From NCBI GenBank assembly GCA_032119795.1, contig JAUMFO010000011.1, positions 62,001-126,000 on the forward strand: a DNA stretch of 64,000 bases, in the 5' to 3' direction. The position numbers were made by a program, and so were the translations under genes. The notes beneath the pieces are model-generated. The model did not search any database, was not told the DNA's origin, and worked only from the letters and a program-made list of their open reading frames with translations. This stretch comes from JAGIBJ01 sp032119795 (lineage in GTDB: Bacteria > Actinomycetota > Thermoleophilia > Solirubrobacterales > Solirubrobacteraceae). This document shows positions 50,302 through 58,480 of the stretch, in pieces (within the stretch, counting starts at the first letter, position 1; every line of letters starts with the position of its first letter).

Positions 50302-52011
50302 ATGACTCCCGCCCTGGACCTCCGAGTCCTCCTGCCCCGACTGGCTGGCGCCGCAGCCCTCAGCGCCTGCCTGGCCGCCCCGTCGGCCGCGAGCGCTACC
50401 GGTGCCCTCGGCACGAACGGCGCCGCCACGCCGACGCTCAGCTGGGCCGCCTGCGACGACCCGGCACTGCTCGACGCCGACCCGTCGTTTGAGTGCGCCA
50501 CTGCGCGCGTCCCCCTCGACTACCGCCGGCCGTCCGGCACCAAGATCACGCTGGCCGTGTCCAAGCTCGCCGCGACCGGCCCGGGACCGAAAATCGGCAC
50601 GGTGTTCGTGAACCCCGGTGGGCCGGGCGCCCCCGGCCTGGATTCGGCGACGTTCGCCACGGCGGCCCTGCGTGAGCGCTTCGACGTCGTGGGGTTCGAT
50701 CCGCGCGGCGTCGGCGCCAGCAGCCCGGCGGTCCGCTGCGCGGCTACGTCTGAGGATGCCGCCTCGCTGCTCAACCCGACCTTCCCGCTCAGCGGGCTCC
50801 AGGAGCTGACGGCGCTCACGAAGGCCGCCCAGGGCGCCGCTGGTTGCCTGCGCTCGGCGACGATCGCCAGCCACATGTCTACGGCCAACGTGACGCGCGA
50901 CGTGGAGCTGCTGCGCAAGGCCGTCGGCGACGCCAAGCTCAACTTCCTCGGCTTCTCGTCCGGCTCGCTGATCGGTCAGACCTACGCGAACCTCTTCCCG
51001 AGCACCGCCCGCGCCCTCGCGCTGGACGGCACGCTCGACCCCGTCCGGTTCACGACGGGTCGCGGCCTGGTCGAGGCCACGCAGCCGCTGGACTACCGCC
51101 TGAAGAGCTACGTCGGCACCGACGAGGCCGTCACCGGGTTCCTGGATGCCTGCGCGTCGGCGCCTGGCACCTGCGCCTTCGCTGGACCGGGCGCCACCGC
51201 CAGCTCGCTGCGTACGAAGTTGACCGCCACGCTCGCCCGCGTGCGCGCGAAGAACGGCGTCGTCGTCGACCTCGGCGACGGCGAGGCGACCCTCAGCTAC
51301 CAGGACGTGATCGGCCTGATCTACGGCGAACTCAACGCCGGCATCTTCACGTCGCAGGATCTCGCGGGCACGCTGGAGGCGATCGACCTCGCCAGCATCA
51401 GCCAGGCCAACCGCATTCCGTCGGATGATCTCCGCGCCCTGCTCGACGCGCTGCGGCGTTGGCACACCGGTGGCGGTGGCCCAGTCCAGGAGCCCTACGA
51501 CAACTTCCAGGACGCGTTCTCCACGTTCGTCTGCAACGACACCGTCGGCCCGTCGCTCGGCACCACGTACGCCGCGTACGGTCGGCTCGCCGACACGCAG
51601 GTGAGCGGGTTCGGGCCGTTTTGGATCTACACGACGGCCGCTTGCGCGTCGTTCCCGGTGCGCGATGACGACGCCTACTCCGGCCCCTGGGGCGCCTCGA
51701 CCGCCACGCCGGTCCTGATGCTCGGCAACCGCGGCGGCGACCCGTCCGTCCGCTACGCCAACGCCGTCGCAGCACAGGCCACGCTTGGCAACGCCCGCCT
51801 GCTGAGCGTCGACATGTACGGCCACACCGCCTACAACCTCGCCAGCAGCTGTGTCGACGAGACCGTCGACGCGTACTTCATCTCGCTCGCCGTTCCGGCG
51901 CCGGGCGCGTCGTGCAGCACCGACTTCGGGCCGTTTGATCCGATCCCCGAGTTCGCGGCCGACGAGGGCGCCGAGGTCGGCTACTCGCGTGGCCGCGCTG
52001 CGCTGAGCTAG
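50302..52011 (+). CDS. Secreted tripeptidyl aminopeptidase-like alpha/beta hydrolase
   Basis: The ATG at 50302, with AAAGAGAG upstream, gives 569 residues. A signal peptide ends near ASA-T33. The S33-type hydrolase layout is clear: ECATARVPLDYRRPSG near the start, oxyanion loop NPGGPGAPGLD, VGFDPRGVGASSP, nucleophile GFSSGSLIGQTYA, a lid region, and late VLMLGNRGGDPSVRYANAV (acid) with VDMYGHTAYN (His). Proteins of this group in Streptomyces release tripeptides from secreted proteins. A hairpin at 52021-52045 follows the stop. Confidence 0.85.
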   Translation: MTPALDLRVLLPRLAGAAALSACLAAPSAASATGALGTNGAATPTLSWAACDDPALLDADPSFECATARVPLDYRRPSGTKITLAVSKLAATGPGPKIGTVFVNPGGPGAPGLDSATFATAALRERFDVVGFDPRGVGASSPAVRCAATSEDAASLLNPTFPLSGLQELTALTKAAQGAAGCLRSATIASHMSTANVTRDVELLRKAVGDAKLNFLGFSSGSLIGQTYANLFPSTARALALDGTLDPVRFTTGRGLVEATQPLDYRLKSYVGTDEAVTGFLDACASAPGTCAFAGPGATASSLRTKLTATLARVRAKNGVVVDLGDGEATLSYQDVIGLIYGELNAGIFTSQDLAGTLEAIDLASISQANRIPSDDLRALLDALRRWHTGGGGPVQEPYDNFQDAFSTFVCNDTVGPSLGTTYAAYGRLADTQVSGFGPFWIYTTAACASFPVRDDDAYSGPWGASTATPVLMLGNRGGDPSVRYANAVAAQATLGNARLLSVDMYGHTAYNLASSCVDETVDAYFISLAVPAPGASCSTDFGPFDPIPEFAADEGAEVGYSRGRAALS

Positions 52012-52020
52012 GCAGCGTTG

Positions 52021-52045
52021 GCGGCGGTCGCTCAGCGGCCGCCGC
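52021..52045 (+). terminator. Hairpin after the secreted hydrolase gene
   Basis: GCGGCGG and CCGCCGC pair around an 11-nt loop, 10 bp beyond the stop at 52011. A second, longer hairpin (14 bp, one G-T pair) lies at 52072-52111, before the promoter region of the next gene. Confidence 0.55.
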
Positions 52046-52235
52046 TCGAGCAAACCAACGAACGCTGATCGGCGGCAGGTTCCCCATGCGGCGGCACGGG
52101 GAGCCTGCCGCACGTGCGTTTGGACGTAGACGGCCATCCCCGGGCGGGTTAGTGTGCGAGCCGTAGCGCTCCACGTTTCCCCTGCGGCTCCCCACCGAAC
52201 GGCGCCTACTGTGTCCCACCACTGAAGGAAACGCT

Positions 52236-53828
52236 TTGTCCCATCCGTCCACCCGCCTGCGGCGGCTCGGCCTCGCCGGGCTCGCCACGCTGGCAAGCCT
52301 TGCGGCGGCGCCGTCCGCTGGCGCCACCGCCTACACGCTCAACGCGCAGTGCAAGTTGCCGGTCATCAGCGAGCGTCCGCTCACGCTTGGGATCGAGGTG
52401 CCAGCAACGGCGTCTCCCGCAGATTCGGTCGTGCCGTTGAAGGTCACGAGCCTCTCGGGGAGCGCGCTGGACGTCATCGTGGAGGAGGCCAGGATCACGG
52501 CCACCCTGAAGGCGTCGGTGGCGTTGCCATCGGGCGGTTCCGCGCCCTCAGAGGTCAAGGCGAGGTACCCGTTGACGACTCCGGCGAACGCCACGCCGGT
52601 CAGCCTCGTCGGTGAGTCGGGCGAGGCAACCGTCGTCTACACCGGGCTGACCATCGAGTGGACGACGTTCGACAGCGAGGGCGGTGAGCGGGTCATCACG
52701 AACCCGTGCACGCTCCCAGTCGGCAACCTGAACTACCCGAAGATCCAGATCGGCGATGAGGGTTCCCTCGCTCCGTCGCCTCCCGGGCCCGTGACGGTCA
52801 AGCGTGAGAGCTCAACTTCCCTCGCGGTGGCGTGGGGCGCCTCGACCGGCAACGTCGCGAGCTACAGGGTCTACTTCGATGGCGTGATCACTGCCACCGT
52901 GGCTGCGCCCAGAACGTCGGCCAGGGTGAGCGGTTTGCTTCCTAGCTCGTCGCCGGTTGAGATCGGGGTCGCCGCCGTCGGCGCCAACGGCCTCAGCACC
53001 CGTCCGACGACGGTGATGTTTCAGGAGATCACCATCGATCCCTACGGAGTGCCCGTCGATCTGCGCTCCACGCTGGCCCCCACGTCGGTCACGCTGTCAT
53101 GGAATATCTACCCTGGGTTTGAGCCGCCGAGCTATGAGGTGTTCCAGGACGACGTGCTGGTCAAGACGCTCAGCGGTGCCCGCACCACCACCGTCACCGG
53201 CCTCACGCCCGGCAAGACCTACAAGTTCGCCGTTGGGTCCCGGAACGGCTCGTTGCAGCTGGGCGTCTCGCCGCCGATCACGGTCACGTTGCCGCCGCTC
53301 CCGTCGAGCTCCTACGCCTGGGATCTCAAGGGCAGCGCGTCGATCAAGACCCTCATCAAGGGCTCGGTTCCCCTCAAAGGCGGCCTTGCGGTCGACATCG
53401 ATGACGCCGGCGTGGTGACTGGCGACCTCGTGCTGCAGGAGGCCTCGGCCCGCCTCACGGCGCTGAGCTTCTTGCCGCTCACGGCGAAGATCGCGTTTGT
53501 GGCGTCCGGCCCGACGACTGGCACCTACGCGGCGGACGTCCTGAAGACCACGTCGAAGGTGCGCATCAAGGTCACGCAGGCGAAGCTGTTCGGCGCGATC
53601 CCCGTCGTGACGGGCAACACCTGCCAGACGCGCAAGCTCAGCGACATCAACCTCACCTCCGGTGCAGGCTTCTCGCTCCAGGAGGGCGGCTCGCTGAGTG
53701 GCCAGTTCGCGCTGAGTGATCTCAACGGCTGCGGCTCGCTGAACGGGCTCATCAGCCCGCTCACGAGCGGCGCGGGGAACACCATCACGCTCCAGGCGAC
53801 GGTGCCGCCGACGCCGCGGGCCGGCTAA
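52236..53828 (+). CDS. Secreted fibronectin-III protein with DUF6801-like head
   Basis: A TTG at 52236 with GAAGGAAA upstream gives 530 residues. Signal peptide cleavage is near GATA (about 31). Residues ~32-170 (YTLNAQCKLPVISERPLTLG ... CTLPVGNL) resemble the DUF6801 beta domain of actinobacterial exported proteins. Two fibronectin-III domains follow (about 182-275 with SLAVAWGAS, VASYRVYFDG; and 280-365 with VTLSWNIYPG, YEVFQDDV). The last ~160 residues are a beta-rich domain with paired Cys. No catalytic motif is seen; a surface or matrix role is likely. Confidence 0.75.
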   Translation: MSHPSTRLRRLGLAGLATLASLAAAPSAGATAYTLNAQCKLPVISERPLTLGIEVPATASPADSVVPLKVTSLSGSALDVIVEEARITATLKASVALPSGGSAPSEVKARYPLTTPANATPVSLVGESGEATVVYTGLTIEWTTFDSEGGERVITNPCTLPVGNLNYPKIQIGDEGSLAPSPPGPVTVKRESSTSLAVAWGASTGNVASYRVYFDGVITATVAAPRTSARVSGLLPSSSPVEIGVAAVGANGLSTRPTTVMFQEITIDPYGVPVDLRSTLAPTSVTLSWNIYPGFEPPSYEVFQDDVLVKTLSGARTTTVTGLTPGKTYKFAVGSRNGSLQLGVSPPITVTLPPLPSSSYAWDLKGSASIKTLIKGSVPLKGGLAVDIDDAGVVTGDLVLQEASARLTALSFLPLTAKIAFVASGPTTGTYAADVLKTTSKVRIKVTQAKLFGAIPVVTGNTCQTRKLSDINLTSGAGFSLQEGGSLSGQFALSDLNGCGSLNGLISPLTSGAGNTITLQATVPPTPRAG

Positions 53829-53880
53829 GGCACGCACGGGCCGGGCCAGAGCGGTCCGGCCCGTCGAACGTTCGGATCCA

Positions 53881-53936
53881 AAAGTGAGCGTCCTTTAGCG
53901 GCTGCTTTTGCAACCACAAAAGGACGCTCAGTTTGC
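53881..53936. repeat. GAGCGTCCTTTAGTGG palindromic repeat, copy 1
   Basis: GAGCGTCCTTT (53887-53897) pairs with AAAGGACGCTC (53920-53930); inner arms partly match, and CAGTTT follows. It is between the convergent stops at 53828 and 53939 and should act as a bidirectional terminator. Copies 2 and 3 are at 55234 and 59959. Confidence 0.85.
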
Positions 53937-53938
53937 GC

Positions 53939-55126
53939 CTACGCCTTTTCGAGCAGTAGGGCGATGCCCTGGCCGCCGCCGATGCAGAGGCTGATGAGGC
54001 CGTAGCGCTCGCCGGTGCGCTCCATCTCGGCCAGGCACTTCACGGTGATGGCAGTGCCGGAGGCTCCGATCGGGTGGCCGAGGGCGATCGCGCCGCCGTT
54101 GGGGTTCACGCGCGCGTCGTCGTCGGCGAGGCCGAGCTCGCGCAGCACGGCAATCGACTGGGCGGCGAACGCCTCGTTGAGCTCGATGACGCCGACGTCC
54201 TCGAGCTTGACGCCGGTGCGCTCGAGCACCTTGTTGATCGCCGTGACCGGGCCGATGCCCATGATGTTCGGGTCGACGCCCGTCATCGCGTAGCCGAGGA
54301 TCTTCGCCTTCACCGGCGCGCCGAGCTCAGCGGCCTTCGCCTCACTCATCAGGACGACGGCGGCGCCGGCGTCGTTGAGGCCCGAGGCGTTGCCGGCGGT
54401 GACGGTGCCGTCCTCGCGCTTGAAGGCAGGCTTCAGCTTGGCGAGCGCCTCGAGCGAGATGTCCGGGCGGATGTGCTCGTCGGTGTCGAAGACGACCTCG
54501 CCCTTGCGCGTCTTCACGACGACCGGGGCGATCTGGTCCTTGAACTTGCCTGCCTCACGGGCGGCAGCAGCCTTGTGGTGGGAGGCCAGCGCGAAGGCGT
54601 CCTGGTCCTCGCGGGAGATCGTGTCGCGCACCGAGAGGTTCTCCGCGGTGACGCCCATGTGGATCTTGCGGAACGGATCGGTGAGGCCACCGACGACCGG
54701 GTCGACCTGGCTGGTGTCGCCCATGCGCGCGCCCCAGCGGCCCGACGGGTTCCAGTACGGCGCCTGGCTCATCGACTCTGCGCCGCCGGCGAGGGCGATC
54801 TCGCAGTCGCCGGTCTGGATGTGCATGGTCGCCGTGATGATCGACTGCACGCCCGAGCCGCACAGGCGGTTGACGGTGAAGGCGGGCGTCTCGATCGGCA
54901 CGCCGGCGCCGACGGAGACGACGCGGCCCATGTACATGTCATCCGTGTTCGAGTGGATGACGTTGCCGATCACCGTGTGCTCGACCTGCTCGGGCGTGAT
55001 GCCGGAGCGCTCGATCGCGGCCTTGGCCGCCGTGATGCCGAGGGTGGTGGCGGCGACGTCCTTGAACGCCTTGCCGTAGCTGCCAATCGGCGTACGAGCG
55101 CCGGACGTGATGACGACACCGGTCAT
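53939..55126 (-). CDS. Acetyl-CoA acetyltransferase (thiolase)
   Basis: A 395-residue thiolase, standard length. The acyl-accepting Cys89 is in NRLCGSGVQSI, the GMES-equivalent in GGAESMSQAPY, His near 351 in ALGHPIGASG, and the second Cys near 381 in CIGGGQG. It makes or degrades acetoacetyl-CoA or a longer 3-ketoacyl-CoA, for example the 3-oxoadipyl-CoA that would follow from the dioxygenase operon far to the left; that link is speculative. It is flanked on both sides by copies of one palindromic repeat. Confidence 0.92.
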   Translation of the reverse strand: MTGVVITSGARTPIGSYGKAFKDVAATTLGITAAKAAIERSGITPEQVEHTVIGNVIHSNTDDMYMGRVVSVGAGVPIETPAFTVNRLCGSGVQSIITATMHIQTGDCEIALAGGAESMSQAPYWNPSGRWGARMGDTSQVDPVVGGLTDPFRKIHMGVTAENLSVRDTISREDQDAFALASHHKAAAAREAGKFKDQIAPVVVKTRKGEVVFDTDEHIRPDISLEALAKLKPAFKREDGTVTAGNASGLNDAGAAVVLMSEAKAAELGAPVKAKILGYAMTGVDPNIMGIGPVTAINKVLERTGVKLEDVGVIELNEAFAAQSIAVLRELGLADDDARVNPNGGAIALGHPIGASGTAITVKCLAEMERTGERYGLISLCIGGGQGIALLLEKA

Positions 55127-55233
55127 GGAAAACCTCAGAGAGAGTCGGGGCGGAGGGTGCGGCGGAACTGCTTGGTACCGCCGCGCACCACGTAGACGAT
55201 GCCTGATCGGACGCCGCTCCGGCGCCCCGGCGA

Positions 55234-55286
55234 AACTGAGCGTCCTTTAGTGGCTGCTTCTGCAACCACTAAAGGACGCTCAATTT
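55234..55286. repeat. GAGCGTCCTTTAGTGG palindromic repeat, copy 2
   Basis: The two arms, 55234-55254 and 55266-55286, pair over 21 positions with a single mismatch. Unlike copies 1 and 3 it lies between two genes on the same strand (thiolase start, MocR end), so it would end the MocR transcript. Confidence 0.88.
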
Positions 55287-55297
55287 GACCCCGGGGT

Positions 55298-56734
55298 TTA
55301 CGAGGCGATCAGCTCGGCGTCGGCCGCGGCGTTGCGGCGGGGCGCGGGGTCGTTCTCATCGACCTCGGCCCAGGCGCGGGCCAGCCGCTGGACGGCCTCC
55401 TTGAGCACGGGGTGGTCCTGGGTGAAGGGCAGCCGGATGAACTGCTCGCCGGCCGGGCCCTGCGACGCAAAGAACCGCGACCCGGGGAGCAGGCGGAGCT
55501 GGTGATCGAGGGCGGCGGCGACGAGCCGACTCGACACCCGGCGCGGCAATTCGGCCCACAGGCTCAGGCCACCGTCCGGCACGCGGAATTGGAACTCCGG
55601 CAGGTGCTGGCCGAGCTCGGCGACGAGCGTCTCGCGCTGCGCGCGGAGCGTTGCTCGGTGGGGCGCGCGGATCGCGTCGTCGAAGGCGCCGGTCGCGACG
55701 ACCTGATCAAACGCCGACGAGCCCAGGTCGAGGTTGACGCGCGTCTGCACCAGCGCGCTGACGAGGTGGTGGGGCGCGCGGATCCAGCCGAGCCGCAGGC
55801 CGCTCCACGCCGACTTGGAGAGCGACCCGATCGTGATCACGTTCGGATCGAAGACGGCAAACGGCGGCGGCATGAGGCGCTCGTCCAAGTTGACGTCGCG
55901 CATCGTCTCGTCGATCACGGCCTGCGTGCCGGAGCGGCGCAGTAGCGCAGCGATCTCCTCGCGCTGCTCGGCGGGCATCAGGGAGCCGGTGGGGTTGTGG
56001 AAGTCCGGCACGAACAGCGCGACGGTCGCCGCGCCAGCGACCTGCTGGATGTCGTCGGTGCGCCACGGGCTCTCGCGGTCGTGCGGCAACGGCAGGGGCC
56101 GCCCGCCCGCAGCGGAGAGGGCGTCGAAGCCGTGCGGGTAGCCGCACGCCTCCACGAGCACGCGATCGCCGCGGGAGACGAGCGTCTGGGAGATCGTCGC
56201 GATCGCGCCCTGCGCGCCGTTGGTCACGATGATCTGGCTCGGGTCGGTCGGCAGGCCCTGGTCGGCGTAGTAGGTAGCGATCCGCTCGCGCAGCGGCGCG
56301 TAGCCGTCCGGCAGGTAGCCGGTCGTCGCCAGCAGGCCGGGGAGCCGCTGGAGCGCTGCTTCGAAGAGCCCACCCATGCCGGGTGCCGCGGCCCCCGCAG
56401 CATGCGCGAGCGACACCATGCCGCCGGTGTCGTCGAAGCCCATGATCGCGCTGTGGCTGGACTCGGCGTAGGGCACGGTGACGGTGCTGCCAGACCCGCG
56501 GACCGACGACAACAGGCCGCGCTCGCGCAGCTCGTCGAAGGCGCGCGTCGTGGTGGTGCGACTCACGTCGAGCGTCTCGGCGAGGTGGCGCTCGCTGGGC
56601 AGGCGGGTGCCCTCGGGGATCCGGGCGTCGATCACGAGGACGCGAATGGCATCGGCCAGGTCGCGATAGGCCGGGCCTGGACCGCGCCAATCGCCAAGAA
56701 GAGAGGCCAATCGTGGGCCAGACATCAGAGCCAT
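55298..56734 (-). CDS. MocR-type GntR/aminotransferase regulator
   Basis: A 478-residue MocR fusion. A GntR winged helix (about 20-90, YRDLADAIRVLVIDARIPEGTRLPSERHLAETLDVSRTTTTRAFDEL) is joined to a fold-type I aminotransferase domain with HNPTG (246-250) and PLP Lys307 in SLSKSAWSGLRLGW. It is divergent from a YczE-type membrane protein, a conserved MocR (YczR)-YczE pairing. PLP or an amino compound is the probable ligand. An inverted repeat in the 61-bp divergent gap is the likely operator. Confidence 0.9.
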   Translation of the reverse strand: MALMSGPRLASLLGDWRGPGPAYRDLADAIRVLVIDARIPEGTRLPSERHLAETLDVSRTTTTRAFDELRERGLLSSVRGSGSTVTVPYAESSHSAIMGFDDTGGMVSLAHAAGAAAPGMGGLFEAALQRLPGLLATTGYLPDGYAPLRERIATYYADQGLPTDPSQIIVTNGAQGAIATISQTLVSRGDRVLVEACGYPHGFDALSAAGGRPLPLPHDRESPWRTDDIQQVAGAATVALFVPDFHNPTGSLMPAEQREEIAALLRRSGTQAVIDETMRDVNLDERLMPPPFAVFDPNVITIGSLSKSAWSGLRLGWIRAPHHLVSALVQTRVNLDLGSSAFDQVVATGAFDDAIRAPHRATLRAQRETLVAELGQHLPEFQFRVPDGGLSLWAELPRRVSSRLVAAALDHQLRLLPGSRFFASQGPAGEQFIRLPFTQDHPVLKEAVQRLARAWAEVDENDPAPRRNAAADAELIAS

Positions 56735-56751
56735 CAGGCCACATTAGCGGG

Positions 56752-56770
56752 ATTGGCTATGGAAACCAAT
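56752..56770. promoter_or_regulatory. Possible MocR operator
   Basis: ATTGG-N9-CCAAT is a perfect dyad centred in the short gap between the divergent MocR and YczE genes. This is one of the few A/T-containing spots there and the natural place for MocR binding. Confidence 0.5.
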
Positions 56771-56795
56771 GCCATTTCCCGGAACCATGCCAGGC

Positions 56796-57464
56796 ATGAA
56801 CTTCTTCCTCGCTCAGCGCCGGCTCCTTCAACTCCTCGCCGGCCTCATCCTCTACGGCTTCACCATGGCCCTGATGATCCGCGCTGGGCTCGGGCTCAAT
56901 CCGTGGGACGTCTTCCACCAGGGCGTCTCTGAGCAGCTCGGGCTCTCGTTCGGCGTCGTCGTGGCGATCGTCGGAGCGCTCGTGCTGCTGGCTTGGATTC
57001 CGCTGCGCCAGCGGCCCGGGATCGGCACGGTGCTCAACGTGATCGTCATCGCGATCACCGTCGACGCGAGCCTGGCGATCATCCCCACGCCCGTCTGGCA
57101 TGACATCGAGATCAAGACGGCGATGATGATCGCCGGCATCGTGGGCAACGGGTTGGCGGCAGCCCTCTACGTCGGCGCCGACCTTGGCGCCGGCCCGCGC
57201 GACGGCCTGTGGGTTGGCATCGTCGAGCGGACGGGCTGGAGTATCCGTTCCGTCCGCACCGGCCTTGAACTCAGCGTCCTGGTCGTCGGCATGACGCTCG
57301 GTGGCCTCGCCAACATGGGCACGGTCTTCTACGCCCTCGCGATCGGCCCGCTCGCGCAGTTCTTCCTTGCGCGCGTCGCCGTGCCGGAGTCGGCGCCACG
57401 GCCCGAGCTGGCCTGGGCCCAATGGCCGGTTGCGGTGCCCGAGCGCGCCACGCCGCCGACGTAG
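56796..57464 (+). CDS. YczE-family membrane protein
   Basis: From the ATG at 56796 (MNFFLAQRRLLQLLAG) it has 222 residues; ATGs at 56787 and 56769 are in frame upstream. Five membrane segments and the signature LNPWDVFHQG and GADLGAGPRDGLWVG identify the YczE/YitT-like family. Function is unknown; pairing with MocR regulators suggests transport or signalling linked to PLP or amino compounds. A 20-bp inverted repeat follows the stop. Confidence 0.85.
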   Translation: MNFFLAQRRLLQLLAGLILYGFTMALMIRAGLGLNPWDVFHQGVSEQLGLSFGVVVAIVGALVLLAWIPLRQRPGIGTVLNVIVIAITVDASLAIIPTPVWHDIEIKTAMMIAGIVGNGLAAALYVGADLGAGPRDGLWVGIVERTGWSIRSVRTGLELSVLVVGMTLGGLANMGTVFYALAIGPLAQFFLARVAVPESAPRPELAWAQWPVAVPERATPPT

Positions 57465-57479
57465 GACCGCCGGCACGCA

Positions 57480-57553
57480 CCCCGGGAGGCGCTACTCGGT
57501 CGACTCCGCCTAGTTCGCGCCTGGCGGGGGCGGCCGAGTAGCGCCTCCCGGGG
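57480..57553. repeat. Perfect 20-bp inverted repeat
   Basis: CCCCGGGAGGCGCTACTCGG (57480-57499) is exactly complementary to 57534-57553, with a 34-nt spacer that can pair a little further. It lies 15 bp after the yczE stop and 40 bp before the next gene on the same strand. No other copy was seen in the window. Confidence 0.85.
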
Positions 57554-57593
57554 CGTTGGCGGCGCCGCCGGCATTCACTACGCTCCGCACCCA

Positions 57594-58421
57594 ATGCCTA
57601 CCTTCACTCAGGGCCCGCCGCCGCCTCCGTCTGATCCGCTGGCGCTCACCGAGCCCAAGTCGCTGAGCCCGCTGTTTGGCAGCGCGTGGCGGCTGTGGAT
57701 CGGCCAGCCCGGGGTGTTCTTGGTGACGTCCGCGTGGGTCGTCATCCCGCTCTACGTGGTGCTCGTCGGCTTGGTTGGCGGCGGCTTCCATGATGCGTAC
57801 GGGCAGTCGGATTGGCAGGCCGATGCCGCTAATACTCTGCTCGTCAGCACGATCGGGTCGGCGCTCATCACGGCGGTCCATGCGCGGGCGGTCGTCAAGC
57901 TTGCCGCCGGGCACAAGCTCACCACGGGCGAGGCGCTGCAGCTCGGCTTCGAGGGGTTCCTGCTCGTGCTCGCCGCTGCGCTGGTCTACGCGCTCGCGAC
58001 GATCGGCGGCTTCCTGCTCCTGATCATCCCCGGCATCTTCATCGCGGTCGCGGGCATGTTTGCGCCGCAGCACGCCGCGCTCACCGGCACCTCGGCGGGC
58101 AAGTCGCTGAAGGCGAGCATCACGCTCGTCCGCGCCAACGGCTGGTGGAAGACCGTCGGCTACTCGCTCGTGCTGGGGCTCGTCAATGCGGGGATCATGG
58201 GCGCGGCCGCGATCCCAATGCTGCTCATCTCGCTGGCGCTCGGCGAGCCGTCCGACTTCGGCATGGTCGCGGTGCCCGTCCTCGCGCTGATGCAGGCGGC
58301 GACGATGTCGTGGACGGCGCTCGTCAACACGCTCCTGTACTTCTCGTGGCGGGCCAACGTCGGTGACCCATTCACCGGCGGCGCCGATCCGCTCAGCGCC
58401 GACTCGCCGCTCCCGCAGTAG
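57594..58421 (+). CDS. Multipass membrane protein (GDPD-membrane-domain-like)
   Basis: A 275-residue integral membrane protein from an ATG at 57594, with a Pro-rich cytoplasmic start and about five or six membrane segments. The layout (amphipathic SLSPLFGSAWRLWIGQPGVF, then helix pairs, LIIPGIFIAVAGMFAPQHAAL, GKSLKASITLVRANGWWK) resembles the membrane domain found in glycerophosphodiesterase-associated and DUF7847-type proteins, which lack known activity. It precedes cardiolipin synthase on the same strand by 59 bp, so a membrane-lipid context is plausible. Confidence 0.7.
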   Translation: MPTFTQGPPPPPSDPLALTEPKSLSPLFGSAWRLWIGQPGVFLVTSAWVVIPLYVVLVGLVGGGFHDAYGQSDWQADAANTLLVSTIGSALITAVHARAVVKLAAGHKLTTGEALQLGFEGFLLVLAAALVYALATIGGFLLLIIPGIFIAVAGMFAPQHAALTGTSAGKSLKASITLVRANGWWKTVGYSLVLGLVNAGIMGAAAIPMLLISLALGEPSDFGMVAVPVLALMQAATMSWTALVNTLLYFSWRANVGDPFTGGADPLSADSPLPQ

Positions 58422-58480
58422 CCCCAATTGGAGTGGGCGCGCGCCTAGTCGGCGCGCGCAGCGCCCGGTAGCCTCGCTCC

